From contig NZ_WEHX01000003.1 of the NCBI RefSeq assembly GCF_009183815.1, forward strand, positions 1 to 64,000: 64,000 nucleotides of DNA. Reading direction: 5' to 3'. The notes under the pieces were generated by a model. That model was given only the letters and a program-made list of their open reading frames with translations. It searched no databases and was not told where the DNA came from. Made by a program: the position numbers and the translations under genes. Shown here piece by piece: positions 7,467 through 16,032 of this stretch. This stretch comes from Sutterella seckii (GTDB lineage Bacteria > Pseudomonadota > Gammaproteobacteria > Burkholderiales > Burkholderiaceae_F). Numbering within the stretch: position 1 is the first letter of the stretch; the number at the start of each line of letters is the position of its first letter.

Positions 7467-9260
7467 ATGAAAAAAACGCTCGTAGTCGGCAATTCGTCCT
7501 TCGTTACTCTGATCGAGGATGAAAACTACTATGTCGATAAAACGGCCTTCATTAAGGCGGTGATGGAGTCGGGCCATTTCGTGGATCTCATTACCCGGCC
7601 GCGCCGTTTCGGCAAGACGCTTTTCATGGATACACTCAATGCCTTTCTCACGATGAATCCCGAGACTTCGGGCGGTAAAACAAGGCAGCAGGCATGGTTT
7701 AAGGGCCTGAAGATTGCCGAGGACAAGCCTTTCTGCGAAAAGTTCCTTGGACAGTTTCCCGTCATTTTTCTTTCTTTGAAAGGAGTTGAGGGACAGAATT
7801 TCCAATGGGCATATCGGAGCTTCTCCCGCAAGCTTGTCACGGAGGCAAAAAGGCATGAGTACTTGCTCGAGAGCCCTCGTCTAAGCGATGAAGAAAAGAC
7901 GATGCTGCGGAACTACTCCTCACAGATGTTCATGCGCGAGTTGTCGAATCTTGATTTAGCTGAGAGCTTCCTTGGCGATATGATCGCGATGCTCGCAAAG
8001 CATTATGAAAAGCAGGTGGTGCTCCTCGTTGATGAGTACGATGTTCCGCTCGCGAGGGCTGCTGAGCGCGGATACTTTTCCGAAATGTGCGATCTTCTGA
8101 AAGCTTTCCTTGACCCGGTGAAGCCGGAAACCGGGCCGATCGTCAATGGTCGTCCTGTATTGAAAAAAGCCGTCTTCACCGGGTGTCTGCGCGTCAGCAA
8201 GGAGAGCATCTTCACGGGCGTCAACAATTTCACGGCCAACACTGTCTGCACGGAGAATGACCCGGCGCTGGCAGCTGCCATGGGATTCACGCCGGATGAA
8301 GTGAACGAAATGCTCCGGTACTACGACCTCGGGTCGGTTAGTGATGTAGTGAAGCACTGGTACGACGGATACCGTTTCGGAAGGCAGGAAATTTATTCGC
8401 CCTGGGATCTGATCAGCTTCTGCAGCAAAGCCGCTAAAACTTCAGATCCGGCGGCCCGAGTGCCGGAAAATTACTGGACGGCGACAAGCGGGAACATCGT
8501 TATTGATGAATTTCTTGGGTTTTTGTCCGATGCTGATGCCGACAGAATGCAAATGCTGGTTGACGGCGGCGTCATTGAAGTCGAGATTAATGAGCAGCTC
8601 ACTTACGCGGACATGGCTTTTCACAAGTCGGAAGACTTTTGGACGCTTCTTCTCTTTACGGGCTACTTAACCGTTGCAGAACGGCTGGGTCCGAAGCGCT
8701 TTCTCCTGAGAATCCCCAATGAGGAAATTCGTCAGACTTTCAAGGAACGTGTTCTTGCTCGGTACTCGGCAGAAAATCGCTCCTTTGCTCGCCACGGTTC
8801 GAGGCTTGTGCAATCCGCATTTTCCGGCGATGTGGATGGGATGGCATCGGTGCTCGCACCGCTCCTCAGAACTTACGTTTCGGTGCGCGACGCTCAATCC
8901 AGAGCTCCGGCTGAGAACTACTATCACGGGTTTCTCTCTGCGCTTCTGGCTTCCGCAGGCGATCAAATACAGAATTTCAAGTCGAATATCGAAGCGGGCG
9001 ACGGCTATGCCGACATTGTCTTCGATTCGGGAGCCGGTTCGGAAAAGACGGGCGTTGTCCTGGAAATCAAGCGCGCCGGGCGCGATGAAAATATGACGAG
9101 CGTTCTCAATTCGGCTCTGGCGCAGATCGAAGAGAAAAGATACGGCGAAATCTTCGACCATATGGGCTGCGCGAAGTACTACGCCTATGGGCTCGTCTTC
9201 CGTGGGAAAAACTGCCTTGTCGGAGGCGGCACGCTTCGGATGATCGGCTCGAGTCGCTGA
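7467..9260 (+). CDS. AAA-ATPase-like / PD-(D/E)XK nuclease-superfamily protein
   Basis: A 597-residue protein of the AAA-ATPase_like plus DUF1703 family common in gut anaerobes. Residues 43-51 (TRPRRFGKT) form the variant Walker A, and VVLLVDEYDVP (184-194) the Walker B. The C terminus carries a PD-(D/E)XK-type core, GYADIVFD near 512 and LEIKRA near 532. Biochemical function is not established; members occur as many near-identical copies in some genomes and have been discussed as selfish or defence-like elements. I prefer ATG 7467 (MKKTLVVG) over an in-frame TTG at 7446. It ends at a 12-base-pair hairpin (9326-9353) facing the convergent CapA-like gene. Confidence 0.9.
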   Translation: MKKTLVVGNSSFVTLIEDENYYVDKTAFIKAVMESGHFVDLITRPRRFGKTLFMDTLNAFLTMNPETSGGKTRQQAWFKGLKIAEDKPFCEKFLGQFPVIFLSLKGVEGQNFQWAYRSFSRKLVTEAKRHEYLLESPRLSDEEKTMLRNYSSQMFMRELSNLDLAESFLGDMIAMLAKHYEKQVVLLVDEYDVPLARAAERGYFSEMCDLLKAFLDPVKPETGPIVNGRPVLKKAVFTGCLRVSKESIFTGVNNFTANTVCTENDPALAAAMGFTPDEVNEMLRYYDLGSVSDVVKHWYDGYRFGRQEIYSPWDLISFCSKAAKTSDPAARVPENYWTATSGNIVIDEFLGFLSDADADRMQMLVDGGVIEVEINEQLTYADMAFHKSEDFWTLLLFTGYLTVAERLGPKRFLLRIPNEEIRQTFKERVLARYSAENRSFARHGSRLVQSAFSGDVDGMASVLAPLLRTYVSVRDAQSRAPAENYYHGFLSALLASAGDQIQNFKSNIEAGDGYADIVFDSGAGSEKTGVVLEIKRAGRDENMTSVLNSALAQIEEKRYGEIFDHMGCAKYYAYGLVFRGKNCLVGGGTLRMIGSSR

Positions 9261-9325
9261 TGCCTGGTCGCCGGGCGGCGTCCTCCAATTTTTCCTCCTT
9301 TCTCATTCTGAGAGAGGAGAATTTC

Positions 9326-9353
9326 CAGCCGGAACTTGAAGAAGTTCCGGCTG
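9326..9353. repeat. Perfect inverted repeat between convergent genes
   Basis: A 12-base-pair perfect stem with a GAAG loop, whose arms contain CGGAACTT and AAGTTCCG, sits between the stop codons of the ATPase gene and the CapA-like gene. No U-tract follows on either strand, so it is not a textbook terminator. A second hairpin with the same arm core occurs at 55515-55542. Confidence 0.7.
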
Positions 9354-9373
9354 CGCTTGATCGTCAGCCGGCT

Positions 9374-10687
9374 TTAAGGCGCCGCATCCTGATTGAGCTT
9401 CAGACAGCCGACGCCATCGCGGATTTCAATGTCGGTACCGTAGCGTTCTGAGAGCTTCCGGAGGTGCTCGAGCGCGGCATTCGAATGGGAGAGCGTCGGA
9501 ATGCCCCGCCGGGATCTCGTTCCGTGCTGGGCGAGATCGATCGGATAGAGACGCACGTCCCTGATTCTTCCATCCTCGATCGTCCAGCTCGGCATGACAG
9601 CGCGCCAGATGTTCTCCTGCACGATGTAGCCACAGGTGCCGTTCTTCGAACGGTGGTCCATGTAGTCGCCGATCTTCATGTCGATGGGAAGCCCCTTCGA
9701 GCTGAAGGCGTCGAAGGGCTGGAGCGCCACGGTTTCGGTTTCAAAGATGAAGTTCCCGATGCTGTAGAAAATCAGGCCGTTCTTGTAAGCCTCGATGCCG
9801 CGGAGTTCGTGCGGACCGTGCCCGATGACGACGCTTGCGCCCGCATCAATGCAGGCGCGGGAGAACGTTTCCAGAAATTCTGCGGCGACGGTCGAGTCGG
9901 AGCCTCGCATTTCGTGCGCGTGAAGGCTCACGAGAACAATGTCGGCCTGAGCGCGGGCGCTGCGGATTTCATCGATCGTGCGGGCGAGATCCTTCTCGTT
10001 CGGAACCGTTTCGTTGTATTCCTCTTTGTCCGTCAGCGCGAAGAACATGCTTCCGAGAGGAAGCGTGCCTTCCGGGAACGGAGGCCGGTAGCCGTTCCTG
10101 ATGCTCAATTCCGCCTTGGCGTTGATCTGAGAAACGGCGGCGAGCGTTTTCGCCATTTCAAAGTGTTCCGGATTGACATGGTGGATGGTTCTGAAGCGGA
10201 GCGGATTGAGGCCCGGACGGCCGCGCATGGTGCCGCTCTGGCCTCCGGCAGCGGCTGCGGGATCAAAGGTCGCGGTGATGCCGATCAGTGCTACGCGGGC
10301 TTCCCGGGTTTCGAGAAAGCACGCGCTAGACGCTTCCTGAAGCGTATTGCCGGTGCCGGCAAACGTCATGCCTCTCTCGTTGAGGTGCCTGATCGTGGCG
10401 CTCACGCCCTCCTGCCCGAAGTCGCCCGAATGGTTGTTCGCCGTGTTGAAAAGGTTGAAGCCGAAGCGCAGCATGTCGTCGAGCATCGAAGGATCGGTCA
10501 TCGCCCATGTGCCGCCCGATGCCGCGGCCGGCCAGCCTTCCTGTCGATGGAAGGTCATTTCGAGGTTGGCAAACTTCACGTCGTGCTCTTCGATGAGCGC
10601 CCTGAGGTCGTCAAAGCCTTCGTAGCCGTCGGCCGCAATGTGGCGCGTGATGAAGCTGTCGCCGGTGGCAATAAAAGAGGTTTTCAT
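9374..10687 (-). CDS. CapA-family (PGA_cap) metallophosphatase-fold protein
   Basis: A 437-residue protein of the CapA/PgsA family with a calcineurin-like fold. Family motifs are visible: GDSF near residue 9, FANLEMTFH near 40, NTANNHSGDFG near 82-92, VSLHAHEM in the middle, then IGHGPHELRG and FYSIGNFIFETE. Founding members take part in poly-gamma-glutamate capsule synthesis, but many relatives are standalone and of unknown substrate. There is no signal peptide and no capBC partner, so a capsule role is doubtful. A clean ribosome site (GAGGAG, 7-base spacer) supports ATG 10687. It follows dcuC on the same strand after a likely terminator, so it is probably transcribed separately. Confidence 0.85.
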   Translation of the reverse strand: MKTSFIATGDSFITRHIAADGYEGFDDLRALIEEHDVKFANLEMTFHRQEGWPAAASGGTWAMTDPSMLDDMLRFGFNLFNTANNHSGDFGQEGVSATIRHLNERGMTFAGTGNTLQEASSACFLETREARVALIGITATFDPAAAAGGQSGTMRGRPGLNPLRFRTIHHVNPEHFEMAKTLAAVSQINAKAELSIRNGYRPPFPEGTLPLGSMFFALTDKEEYNETVPNEKDLARTIDEIRSARAQADIVLVSLHAHEMRGSDSTVAAEFLETFSRACIDAGASVVIGHGPHELRGIEAYKNGLIFYSIGNFIFETETVALQPFDAFSSKGLPIDMKIGDYMDHRSKNGTCGYIVQENIWRAVMPSWTIEDGRIRDVRLYPIDLAQHGTRSRRGIPTLSHSNAALEHLRKLSERYGTDIEIRDGVGCLKLNQDAAP

Positions 10688-10736
10688 AATCGGACTCCTC
10701 GAAGGATCAGATAAGAGATTGACGGCGGAAGAAATT

Positions 10737-10770
10737 CAAAGGAAAGGCTGCGGATCGGGCGACCCGCAGC
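10737..10770 (-). terminator. Probable terminator of dcuC
   Basis: On the minus strand a stem GCTGCGG/CCGCAGC is followed by CTTTCCTTT. A second hairpin (GGGCGG/CCGCCC) lies just upstream, directly after the dcuC stop codon. Confidence 0.5.
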
Positions 10771-10858
10771 ATTTCGAATGAGGCCGTGATGGGCGGCGCA
10801 AGACCGCCCTGGCCGATTGACGCATCAGGGCATCACGCTTGGGCCGCCGTCAGACGCT

Positions 10859-12247
10859 TCAGCAGAAGATCGCGGAAGCAATCATGGTGACGATGAGTGC
10901 GCCGACCATCGGGATCATCGTGCGTTTGACGATGGCAAAGGGCGAAATGCCGACGCCGCCCGAGACCGCAATGATGACGCTCGTGATCGGGCTGATCGTG
11001 CGGCCGAGGCTCGTTGCAAACTGCATGGGTAGGATAAGAAGAAGGCTCGACACGCCGAATTCGCGCGCGAAGTCGGGAACGAGAGGCGAGAAGGCAAAGA
11101 AGGGCGCATTGCCGCTTCCCATCACGATCGCCGTAATCGTGATGAAGATCGTGAGCACCACCATGACGGCGATGCCCGTGAGGCCGAGACCCTTCGTGGC
11201 TTCGATCAGGTACTGGATCGTGCCCGTCGCCATCAGGCCCTGCGCGAAGATTTCGCCCGCCACAATCAGCGTCACGACGCGCGCGAACTGCTTGCCCATG
11301 GCGTCGAAGAATTCCATCGCCTTATGGAAGACTTCCTTGGGCGGATGGCGCAGGCATTCGCAGACCAAGGCGATCATGAAGGACATGAACATGGCGGTCG
11401 GCACATCGAGCTTGATGCCGGAGAAGACGTATCGGCTGAAGATGAAAAGGAGAACCAGCGGAATAACGGGAAGAATGGCGTAGAAGCCCGGCGCGCCCTT
11501 GAAGTCGAGCTCCTTGGTTTCGATGCCGTCCGTCGTCACCCAGGCGGAGTCGCCGTCGACCTTGTCGTAATGACGCTGCACGAAGAAGTGCAGGATGGCG
11601 ATGGTGGGCGCCACGAGGAGAGACACCGGGATCTGGTAGGAAATGAAGTAGCTCATCGTGTCGAGCCCGGCGTACTTCGCCGCGAGGTTGGCGTTCCCCG
11701 ATGCCGGACCGAGATCAAGGCACCCGGAGGTTGCAATGAGCGCTGCCGCCGACAAGGGAGAGATGCCGAGGCGCACGAGCACCGGGTACATCGTGACGAG
11801 GAGAAGCATCGCGAGGCCCGAGGCGCTCGGGATGAAGACGTTCATGAACTGACCGACGAAATAGCTCAAGGCGAGAACGAGATAAGGCGAATTGAGCCTG
11901 GAGAGCGGCTTCGAGAGGTAGTCCGCCATGCGGGCGGAGGCGCCGATCAGGGACATGTATCTGGCGTAACCGGCTGCCGCCATGATGATGAGGCCGAGTC
12001 CGGCAACGCGCGAACTCATGATGGCGGTGATGCACTTGAAGGGGTCGAAGAGCTCGAAGCCCGTGGACGCGACCTTGTTGGGAAGGAGCTTCAGCGCGCC
12101 GTCAATGAGACCAAACTTCGAAAAAATGATGGCGGCGAAGAGCAGAATCAGGCCGCCCGCAAAGAGAACGAACTGAGGCTTGAAGTGCTTGAGGAGGTAG
12201 CGGACCATAAAGATGGTCACGAGGAGCGAGAGTATGCAGCCGGCCAT
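10859..12247 (-). CDS. dcuC: C4-dicarboxylate transporter, DcuC family
   Basis: A 462-residue inner-membrane protein with about 12 hydrophobic segments; Escherichia coli DcuC has 461. Recognisable stretches include the N-terminal MAGCILSLLVTIFMVRYLL, the central SGCLDLGPASGNANLAAK and the C-terminal LGRTISPITSVIIAVSGG. DcuC-type carriers export succinate and exchange C4-dicarboxylates during anaerobic growth, which fits the periplasmic flavin reductase encoded at 59790-61208. The ribosome site AGAGGA lies 4 bases before ATG 12247. The roughly 500-base upstream region is unusually rich in AT palindromes. Confidence 0.9.
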   Translation of the reverse strand: MAGCILSLLVTIFMVRYLLKHFKPQFVLFAGGLILLFAAIIFSKFGLIDGALKLLPNKVASTGFELFDPFKCITAIMSSRVAGLGLIIMAAAGYARYMSLIGASARMADYLSKPLSRLNSPYLVLALSYFVGQFMNVFIPSASGLAMLLLVTMYPVLVRLGISPLSAAALIATSGCLDLGPASGNANLAAKYAGLDTMSYFISYQIPVSLLVAPTIAILHFFVQRHYDKVDGDSAWVTTDGIETKELDFKGAPGFYAILPVIPLVLLFIFSRYVFSGIKLDVPTAMFMSFMIALVCECLRHPPKEVFHKAMEFFDAMGKQFARVVTLIVAGEIFAQGLMATGTIQYLIEATKGLGLTGIAVMVVLTIFITITAIVMGSGNAPFFAFSPLVPDFAREFGVSSLLLILPMQFATSLGRTISPITSVIIAVSGGVGISPFAIVKRTMIPMVGALIVTMIASAIFC

Positions 12248-12750
12248 GGCTTCCTCTTGAATGCTTGATTGGCGTGATCGCGATGCCTGGTGGAAGCATC
12301 GGAAGGGAGAGAAGCGCCGAACCGGCTCAATCGTCGGGAGTGTTCAGACGGAACGGGCGTGTTGCGAAAAGTTTATTTACATTTCGCCAGCAGCATGCTT
12401 CTTTCGCTCGCTTTCCTATTGAAAAGGAAGAAAGCTACGCCAAACAACCTAGTCTGCAGGATTTTTCAGGGTGCGCAGGAGGCGTGAGAACAGACGCTTG
12501 ATTCCTGCGCGCCGGCCTATTTTCTTCAGAATGCCTCTCTTCAGGCTTCCCCTAAATTTAATAACGACCGGGAAGAGGATCTCTTATTAAAGAAATCGGC
12601 TCATTTCTTTAATAAGCTTGAGGCTTATTTAAATTTTGAGGGCTCGCGGCAGCGCGAAGGTCGGCAGCGTCTTCCTCAGGACGTGCGTGTGGCTTGAGCC
12701 TTCGAGGCGGAATTCCTGAGGCCCCGCCGGACCTGCCGCCGGGAGGATGA
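12248..12750. other. Intergenic region upstream of dcuC
   Basis: About 500 bases with no convincing gene. It should contain the dcuC promoter and the transcript end of the lipoprotein gene. The only strong features are the overlapping AT-rich palindromes at 12584-12629; the remainder shows nothing I can name. Confidence 0.6.
12584..12629. repeat. Two overlapping AT-rich palindromes
   Basis: A 13-base perfect arm (TTATTAAAGAAAT) pairs with its complement across a 6-base spacer (12584-12615). It overlaps a second palindrome AATAAGC-TTGAG-GCTTATT (12611-12629). The two structures share bases and would be mutually exclusive. The position is about 340 bases upstream of dcuC. Confidence 0.65.
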
Positions 12751-13209
12751 TCACGGCCAGTAGTAAAAGCCCGGCACGAAGCGCGGCCCCCAGAACCAGG
12801 TGTTGTCCATGTAGAGGCGCATGCGGTCTCTTTCGGCCTCTGCCGCCCGGGCGCGCTCCTGAGCCCGGCCGAGCGCAAACTTCAGGTCTTCATCGAGCCC
12901 CGGCGCATTTTCCGGGCGCTTGAGTTCAATCTGAGCGCCGTAGCGGAAGTCCATCACGGTGTAGGGGTTTTCGGATTCCGCACGGGCGCCGGAAGGCCAC
13001 GTCGCGATGAATCCGGGGATCCGGCCGCCCGAGGCTTCCAACGCATCCTTGTCGAAGGGAATGCTGACGGGGGCTCTGCCGTAGGTGGTCGAGCCCTCTG
13101 CACTCGAAATCATGGCGCCTTCCGGGTCGCTCGATACCTGCACGTAGGTCGTGCAGCCAGAAAGCAGCGTGAGCGCGAGAACCGTGCCCGTGAAGAGAAG
13201 TGAGCGCAT
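12751..13209 (-). CDS. Lipoprotein with PEGA-like segment
   Basis: ATG 13209 is preceded by GGAG with an 8-base spacer and starts a lipoprotein signal MRSLLFTGTVLALTLLSGC, with lipobox LSGC and acylated Cys19. The mature part begins TTYVQVSSDPEGAMIS, resembling PEGA-type surface domains (the DPEGA phrase). It ends in a tryptophan/phenylalanine-rich tail (FVPGFYYWP) after an alanine/arginine-rich helix. About 152 residues. Function unknown; it is probably anchored to the outer membrane. It is transcribed from the same strand as the LysR-type gene 110 bases upstream, but no functional link is evident. Confidence 0.75.
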   Translation of the reverse strand: MRSLLFTGTVLALTLLSGCTTYVQVSSDPEGAMISSAEGSTTYGRAPVSIPFDKDALEASGGRIPGFIATWPSGARAESENPYTVMDFRYGAQIELKRPENAPGLDEDLKFALGRAQERARAAEAERDRMRLYMDNTWFWGPRFVPGFYYWP

Positions 13210-13319
13210 GAAGAATGCTCCGCAGAAAAATGAGGGCGAATTGAAGGCAATCGCCTCTGAGAAAGCATGCATCCCGAAGAAACCCGCGCTTTGCAAAATA
13301 TGCAAGCAGAGGCAACGGC

Positions 13320-14276
13320 TTAACGGTCGGGCTCCTCGACAACGCCGAGGCGCCTTGCTTCAGCTCTGGCGCTGCCGACGATGACGCCGCGCACCCACTG
13401 CAGGAAGGGGTCGGAGTGCGTGCCCTTATGCCAGACGACGGAGGGCGTAAAGGCGCTCATCTGCTGAGGCGCCGGGAGCATGCGCAGTTCGTAGCGGTCG
13501 TCGCGAAGGAAGTTGAGGAGCGTAAGGACGGGCGCAATGTAGGTGAAGTCCGTCTCCATGAGCGCATAGGGAACGGCGAGATAGTAGGGCATGGCGAGCC
13601 CGACCTCCTGCTGCGCATCAAGGGACGGCCCGAAGTCGGGGGCTCCCGCATTATTCATTTCCACCTTGCGGTAGGGACGGAGATCCTCGGGGTTGAGGTG
13701 CCCTTTCTTGTTGTAGAGGTCAATCAGCGGGTGGCCCTTTCTCACAAGGATGCCGCGGCGGGAGTGGTAGAGCTCGACCACATGGAAGTCCTTCGGCACG
13801 GTTTTGAGGGGGTAGATCGCAATGTCCGCCCGTCCTGTGCGCAGGAGTTCGAGCATCTGCGGATCAATGGCCTTGATTTCAATCGTCGCGTTGGGGGCGT
13901 CCTTCGCGAACCGTCCGATGGCTTCCCGGAGAATCGTCATGACGGCATTGTCGACGCCGAGAATTCTGACGGTGCGTCGGGTGTTGGCGAGGTCGAAGGC
14001 GTCGCTGCTGAAGAGCGACTGGGTGAGGGAGAGGAGATTCAGAACTTTCGGAAGCATCGCCCTCATGCGCGCCGTCGGGAGCATCTGCAGGCCCGCACGC
14101 ACGAAGAGTTCGTCCTGAAAGGCTGCGCGAAGCGATGAGAGGCGCCGCGAGGCCGCTCCCATGCTGAGGCCGCGGCTGCTTGCCGCCTGGGTGAGGCTCT
14201 GCGTTTCAAAAAGCGTAACGAGAAACCTTAATTCGTCGAGACTGAGGTCCGGCTGGGCCTTATCGAGCATTTCCAT
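13320..14276 (-). CDS. LysR-family transcriptional regulator
   Basis: A 318-residue LysR-type regulator. The N-terminal winged helix reads LSLDELRFLVTLFETQSLTQAA and continues through a serine/arginine-rich recognition helix to LFVRAG. The rest is an effector-binding domain. Residue order GAASRRLSSLR matches the family recognition helix. ATG 14276 is chosen because AGGA lies 7 bases upstream; an in-frame ATG at 14306 adds a short basic leader. It is divergent from the TerB-type operon with about 125 bases between them, so it could control that operon, as LysR proteins often act on divergent genes. Effector unknown. Confidence 0.88.
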   Translation of the reverse strand: MEMLDKAQPDLSLDELRFLVTLFETQSLTQAASSRGLSMGAASRRLSSLRAAFQDELFVRAGLQMLPTARMRAMLPKVLNLLSLTQSLFSSDAFDLANTRRTVRILGVDNAVMTILREAIGRFAKDAPNATIEIKAIDPQMLELLRTGRADIAIYPLKTVPKDFHVVELYHSRRGILVRKGHPLIDLYNKKGHLNPEDLRPYRKVEMNNAGAPDFGPSLDAQQEVGLAMPYYLAVPYALMETDFTYIAPVLTLLNFLRDDRYELRMLPAPQQMSAFTPSVVWHKGTHSDPFLQWVRGVIVGSARAEARRLGVVEEPDR

Positions 14277-14401
14277 TTTCTTTTCCTCGCGCAAAGTCCT
14301 GATCAATACATCGTAGCGGAAGCCGGGAGGTTTACGCGCGGAGCGATAGCACGCATTCGCGGGTATTCTTTTCGTCTTAAAAGAGGAAGAGAGATTTGAG
14401 G

Positions 14402-15979
14402 ATGGAAGACCGCATTTTTACCGATGAAATCATTCCGAGGCACGAGGAGCGGCTCGAGGCTAAGCGGGCTGAGGAAGGAGCCCTTCCGGAGCGCATCCGG
14501 AAAATGCTTGAGCTCGGCGCCCGGGCGGAGGCGAACGGCCAGGGCGAGGAGCGGGTCTTCAGGCTTCAGGCGGAATTCATGGCGGACTGGGATTTCCCGG
14601 ATCTCCATCGGTCGTGGTTTTCGGCCTACTACCCGACTTACGCCCGCATGTCCGGGCCTCAGCTTCTTTCCTATTTTTCCTGGCGCACGCGCTGGAAGGC
14701 GGGCGAGCGAAAGATGGGAGCTCCGGTCTCCTTTGCTTTTGTCCACGTCTACGAGCTTTTGAACGGCGCGGGCGCCTCGGGGCCTCTGGATGCTTTTGAA
14801 AAGCTTTCCGCCTTCTGGGAGGAATACCGCAAACTCGACTTCACGCTCGACCGCTATGTTCCGCAGTGGCTCGACGACCTGGTGGTCTACGAGGGGCTCG
14901 ACCAGAGTCTCATGCGGCGCGAATACGTGCCGATAGCGGACCGCACGACCGCCGACGTTGTGGCGAAGCTCGAGACCGGCGTCAACTTTGATGCCGATCC
15001 GGAATTTGCGGAACAAACTTTCGAGCTTCTCTGCGCGCGATCATCCTACAAGCTTGAAAAATCCTCCTTCTGGCCGGGGCACGAAAGCGAACTGAAGCGG
15101 CTCGTGCTCGAAAGCTTCAGAAAGCTGAAGGACCGCCGCGTCTTCGGCACCAACCGCTGGTTCGGCACGCGCTATATAAGAAATGCAGAGCTTTTCGCTT
15201 CCGCCGTTTTTGATTTTTCGCGCCGCCCGGAAGATCGCATCTATACGATTTCGCCCTTCAAGCGCTGGATTTGCGAAAAGGGATCCTGGCGGCTTGAGGA
15301 GCTTTTCCCCGAGCGCGCGACGCTGCCGGAGATCAGCGCTTTTCTGAAGACGGCGGATGCGGAGCTCCGCAGCGCCCTTGGGTGTCGGAGAAAGCTCTCC
15401 GTTTCCGATCCGACGGGCGAACTCACCCGCGCCGTGCGCGAGGTGCTGGGCGACTGGGATGAGGCGAGGCGGAAGGCCGCCAACCCCGTGCGGCAGCTTG
15501 ATTTCGGGCGGCTGGCCGGCATTCGTGCGGATGCGCTTGAAACGCAGGAAAAGCTGATTGTTGAGGAGCCTTCCGAAGAAGCGCTTCCCGGGGTGGAAAC
15601 CGCTTTGCCGGAGGCGGCCGCGTCCGGAGGCGTCGACGAACCCGAAAAAAGCGCATTCGCTGCGACAAAAGCCGGCGCATCGATGGGCGATACTCGCGAA
15701 GGCACGCCTTCAGCCGATGAGCCCAAGGAAGTTCCTCAGGCGTCTTCGGAGGGTCCGGATGCGCTCTCTCCCGGGGACCGGGCGCTTCTCGAGAGCTTTC
15801 TCGCGGGAAGCCTCCCTTCGGATCTCCCCGGCGGGCTTTCTCCCGAAATGACGGCCGACCGCCTCAACGAAAAGCTCTACGATGCGTTCGGCGACGCATT
15901 CCTTGAGGTTGTCGGCGGGAAGCTCTCCCTCATTGAAGACTATGCTGAGGATCTGCGGGAGCTGCTTCAGAGCTCCTGA
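14402..15979 (+). CDS. TerB_N/TerB_C domain protein (first gene of triad)
   Basis: A 525-residue acidic protein without signal or membrane segment. Residues about 50-240 fit TerB_N: YYPTYARMSGPQLLSYF followed by WRTRWKAGERK, and FAFVHVYELLN. The C-terminal about 220 residues fit TerB_C, interrupted by a low-complexity acidic/alanine linker at about 380-455. TerB-type domains occur in tellurite-resistance-related stress systems, and comparative genomics has linked TerB_N/TerB_C proteins to helicases and ATPases. The start is ambiguous: ATG 14402 has AGAGGA 14 bases upstream, whereas TTG 14396 has it at 8 bases. It is followed after 53 bases by the BrxD-like ATPase and then the helicase, forming one operon. 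Molecular role unknown. Confidence 0.82.
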   Translation: MEDRIFTDEIIPRHEERLEAKRAEEGALPERIRKMLELGARAEANGQGEERVFRLQAEFMADWDFPDLHRSWFSAYYPTYARMSGPQLLSYFSWRTRWKAGERKMGAPVSFAFVHVYELLNGAGASGPLDAFEKLSAFWEEYRKLDFTLDRYVPQWLDDLVVYEGLDQSLMRREYVPIADRTTADVVAKLETGVNFDADPEFAEQTFELLCARSSYKLEKSSFWPGHESELKRLVLESFRKLKDRRVFGTNRWFGTRYIRNAELFASAVFDFSRRPEDRIYTISPFKRWICEKGSWRLEELFPERATLPEISAFLKTADAELRSALGCRRKLSVSDPTGELTRAVREVLGDWDEARRKAANPVRQLDFGRLAGIRADALETQEKLIVEEPSEEALPGVETALPEAAASGGVDEPEKSAFAATKAGASMGDTREGTPSADEPKEVPQASSEGPDALSPGDRALLESFLAGSLPSDLPGGLSPEMTADRLNEKLYDAFGDAFLEVVGGKLSLIEDYAEDLRELLQSS

Positions 15980-16032
15980 CGGCGGCTTTAAAGGCGTTTT
16001 TTAGAAGTCAAAATCAACATTTCAAAGAAAAC

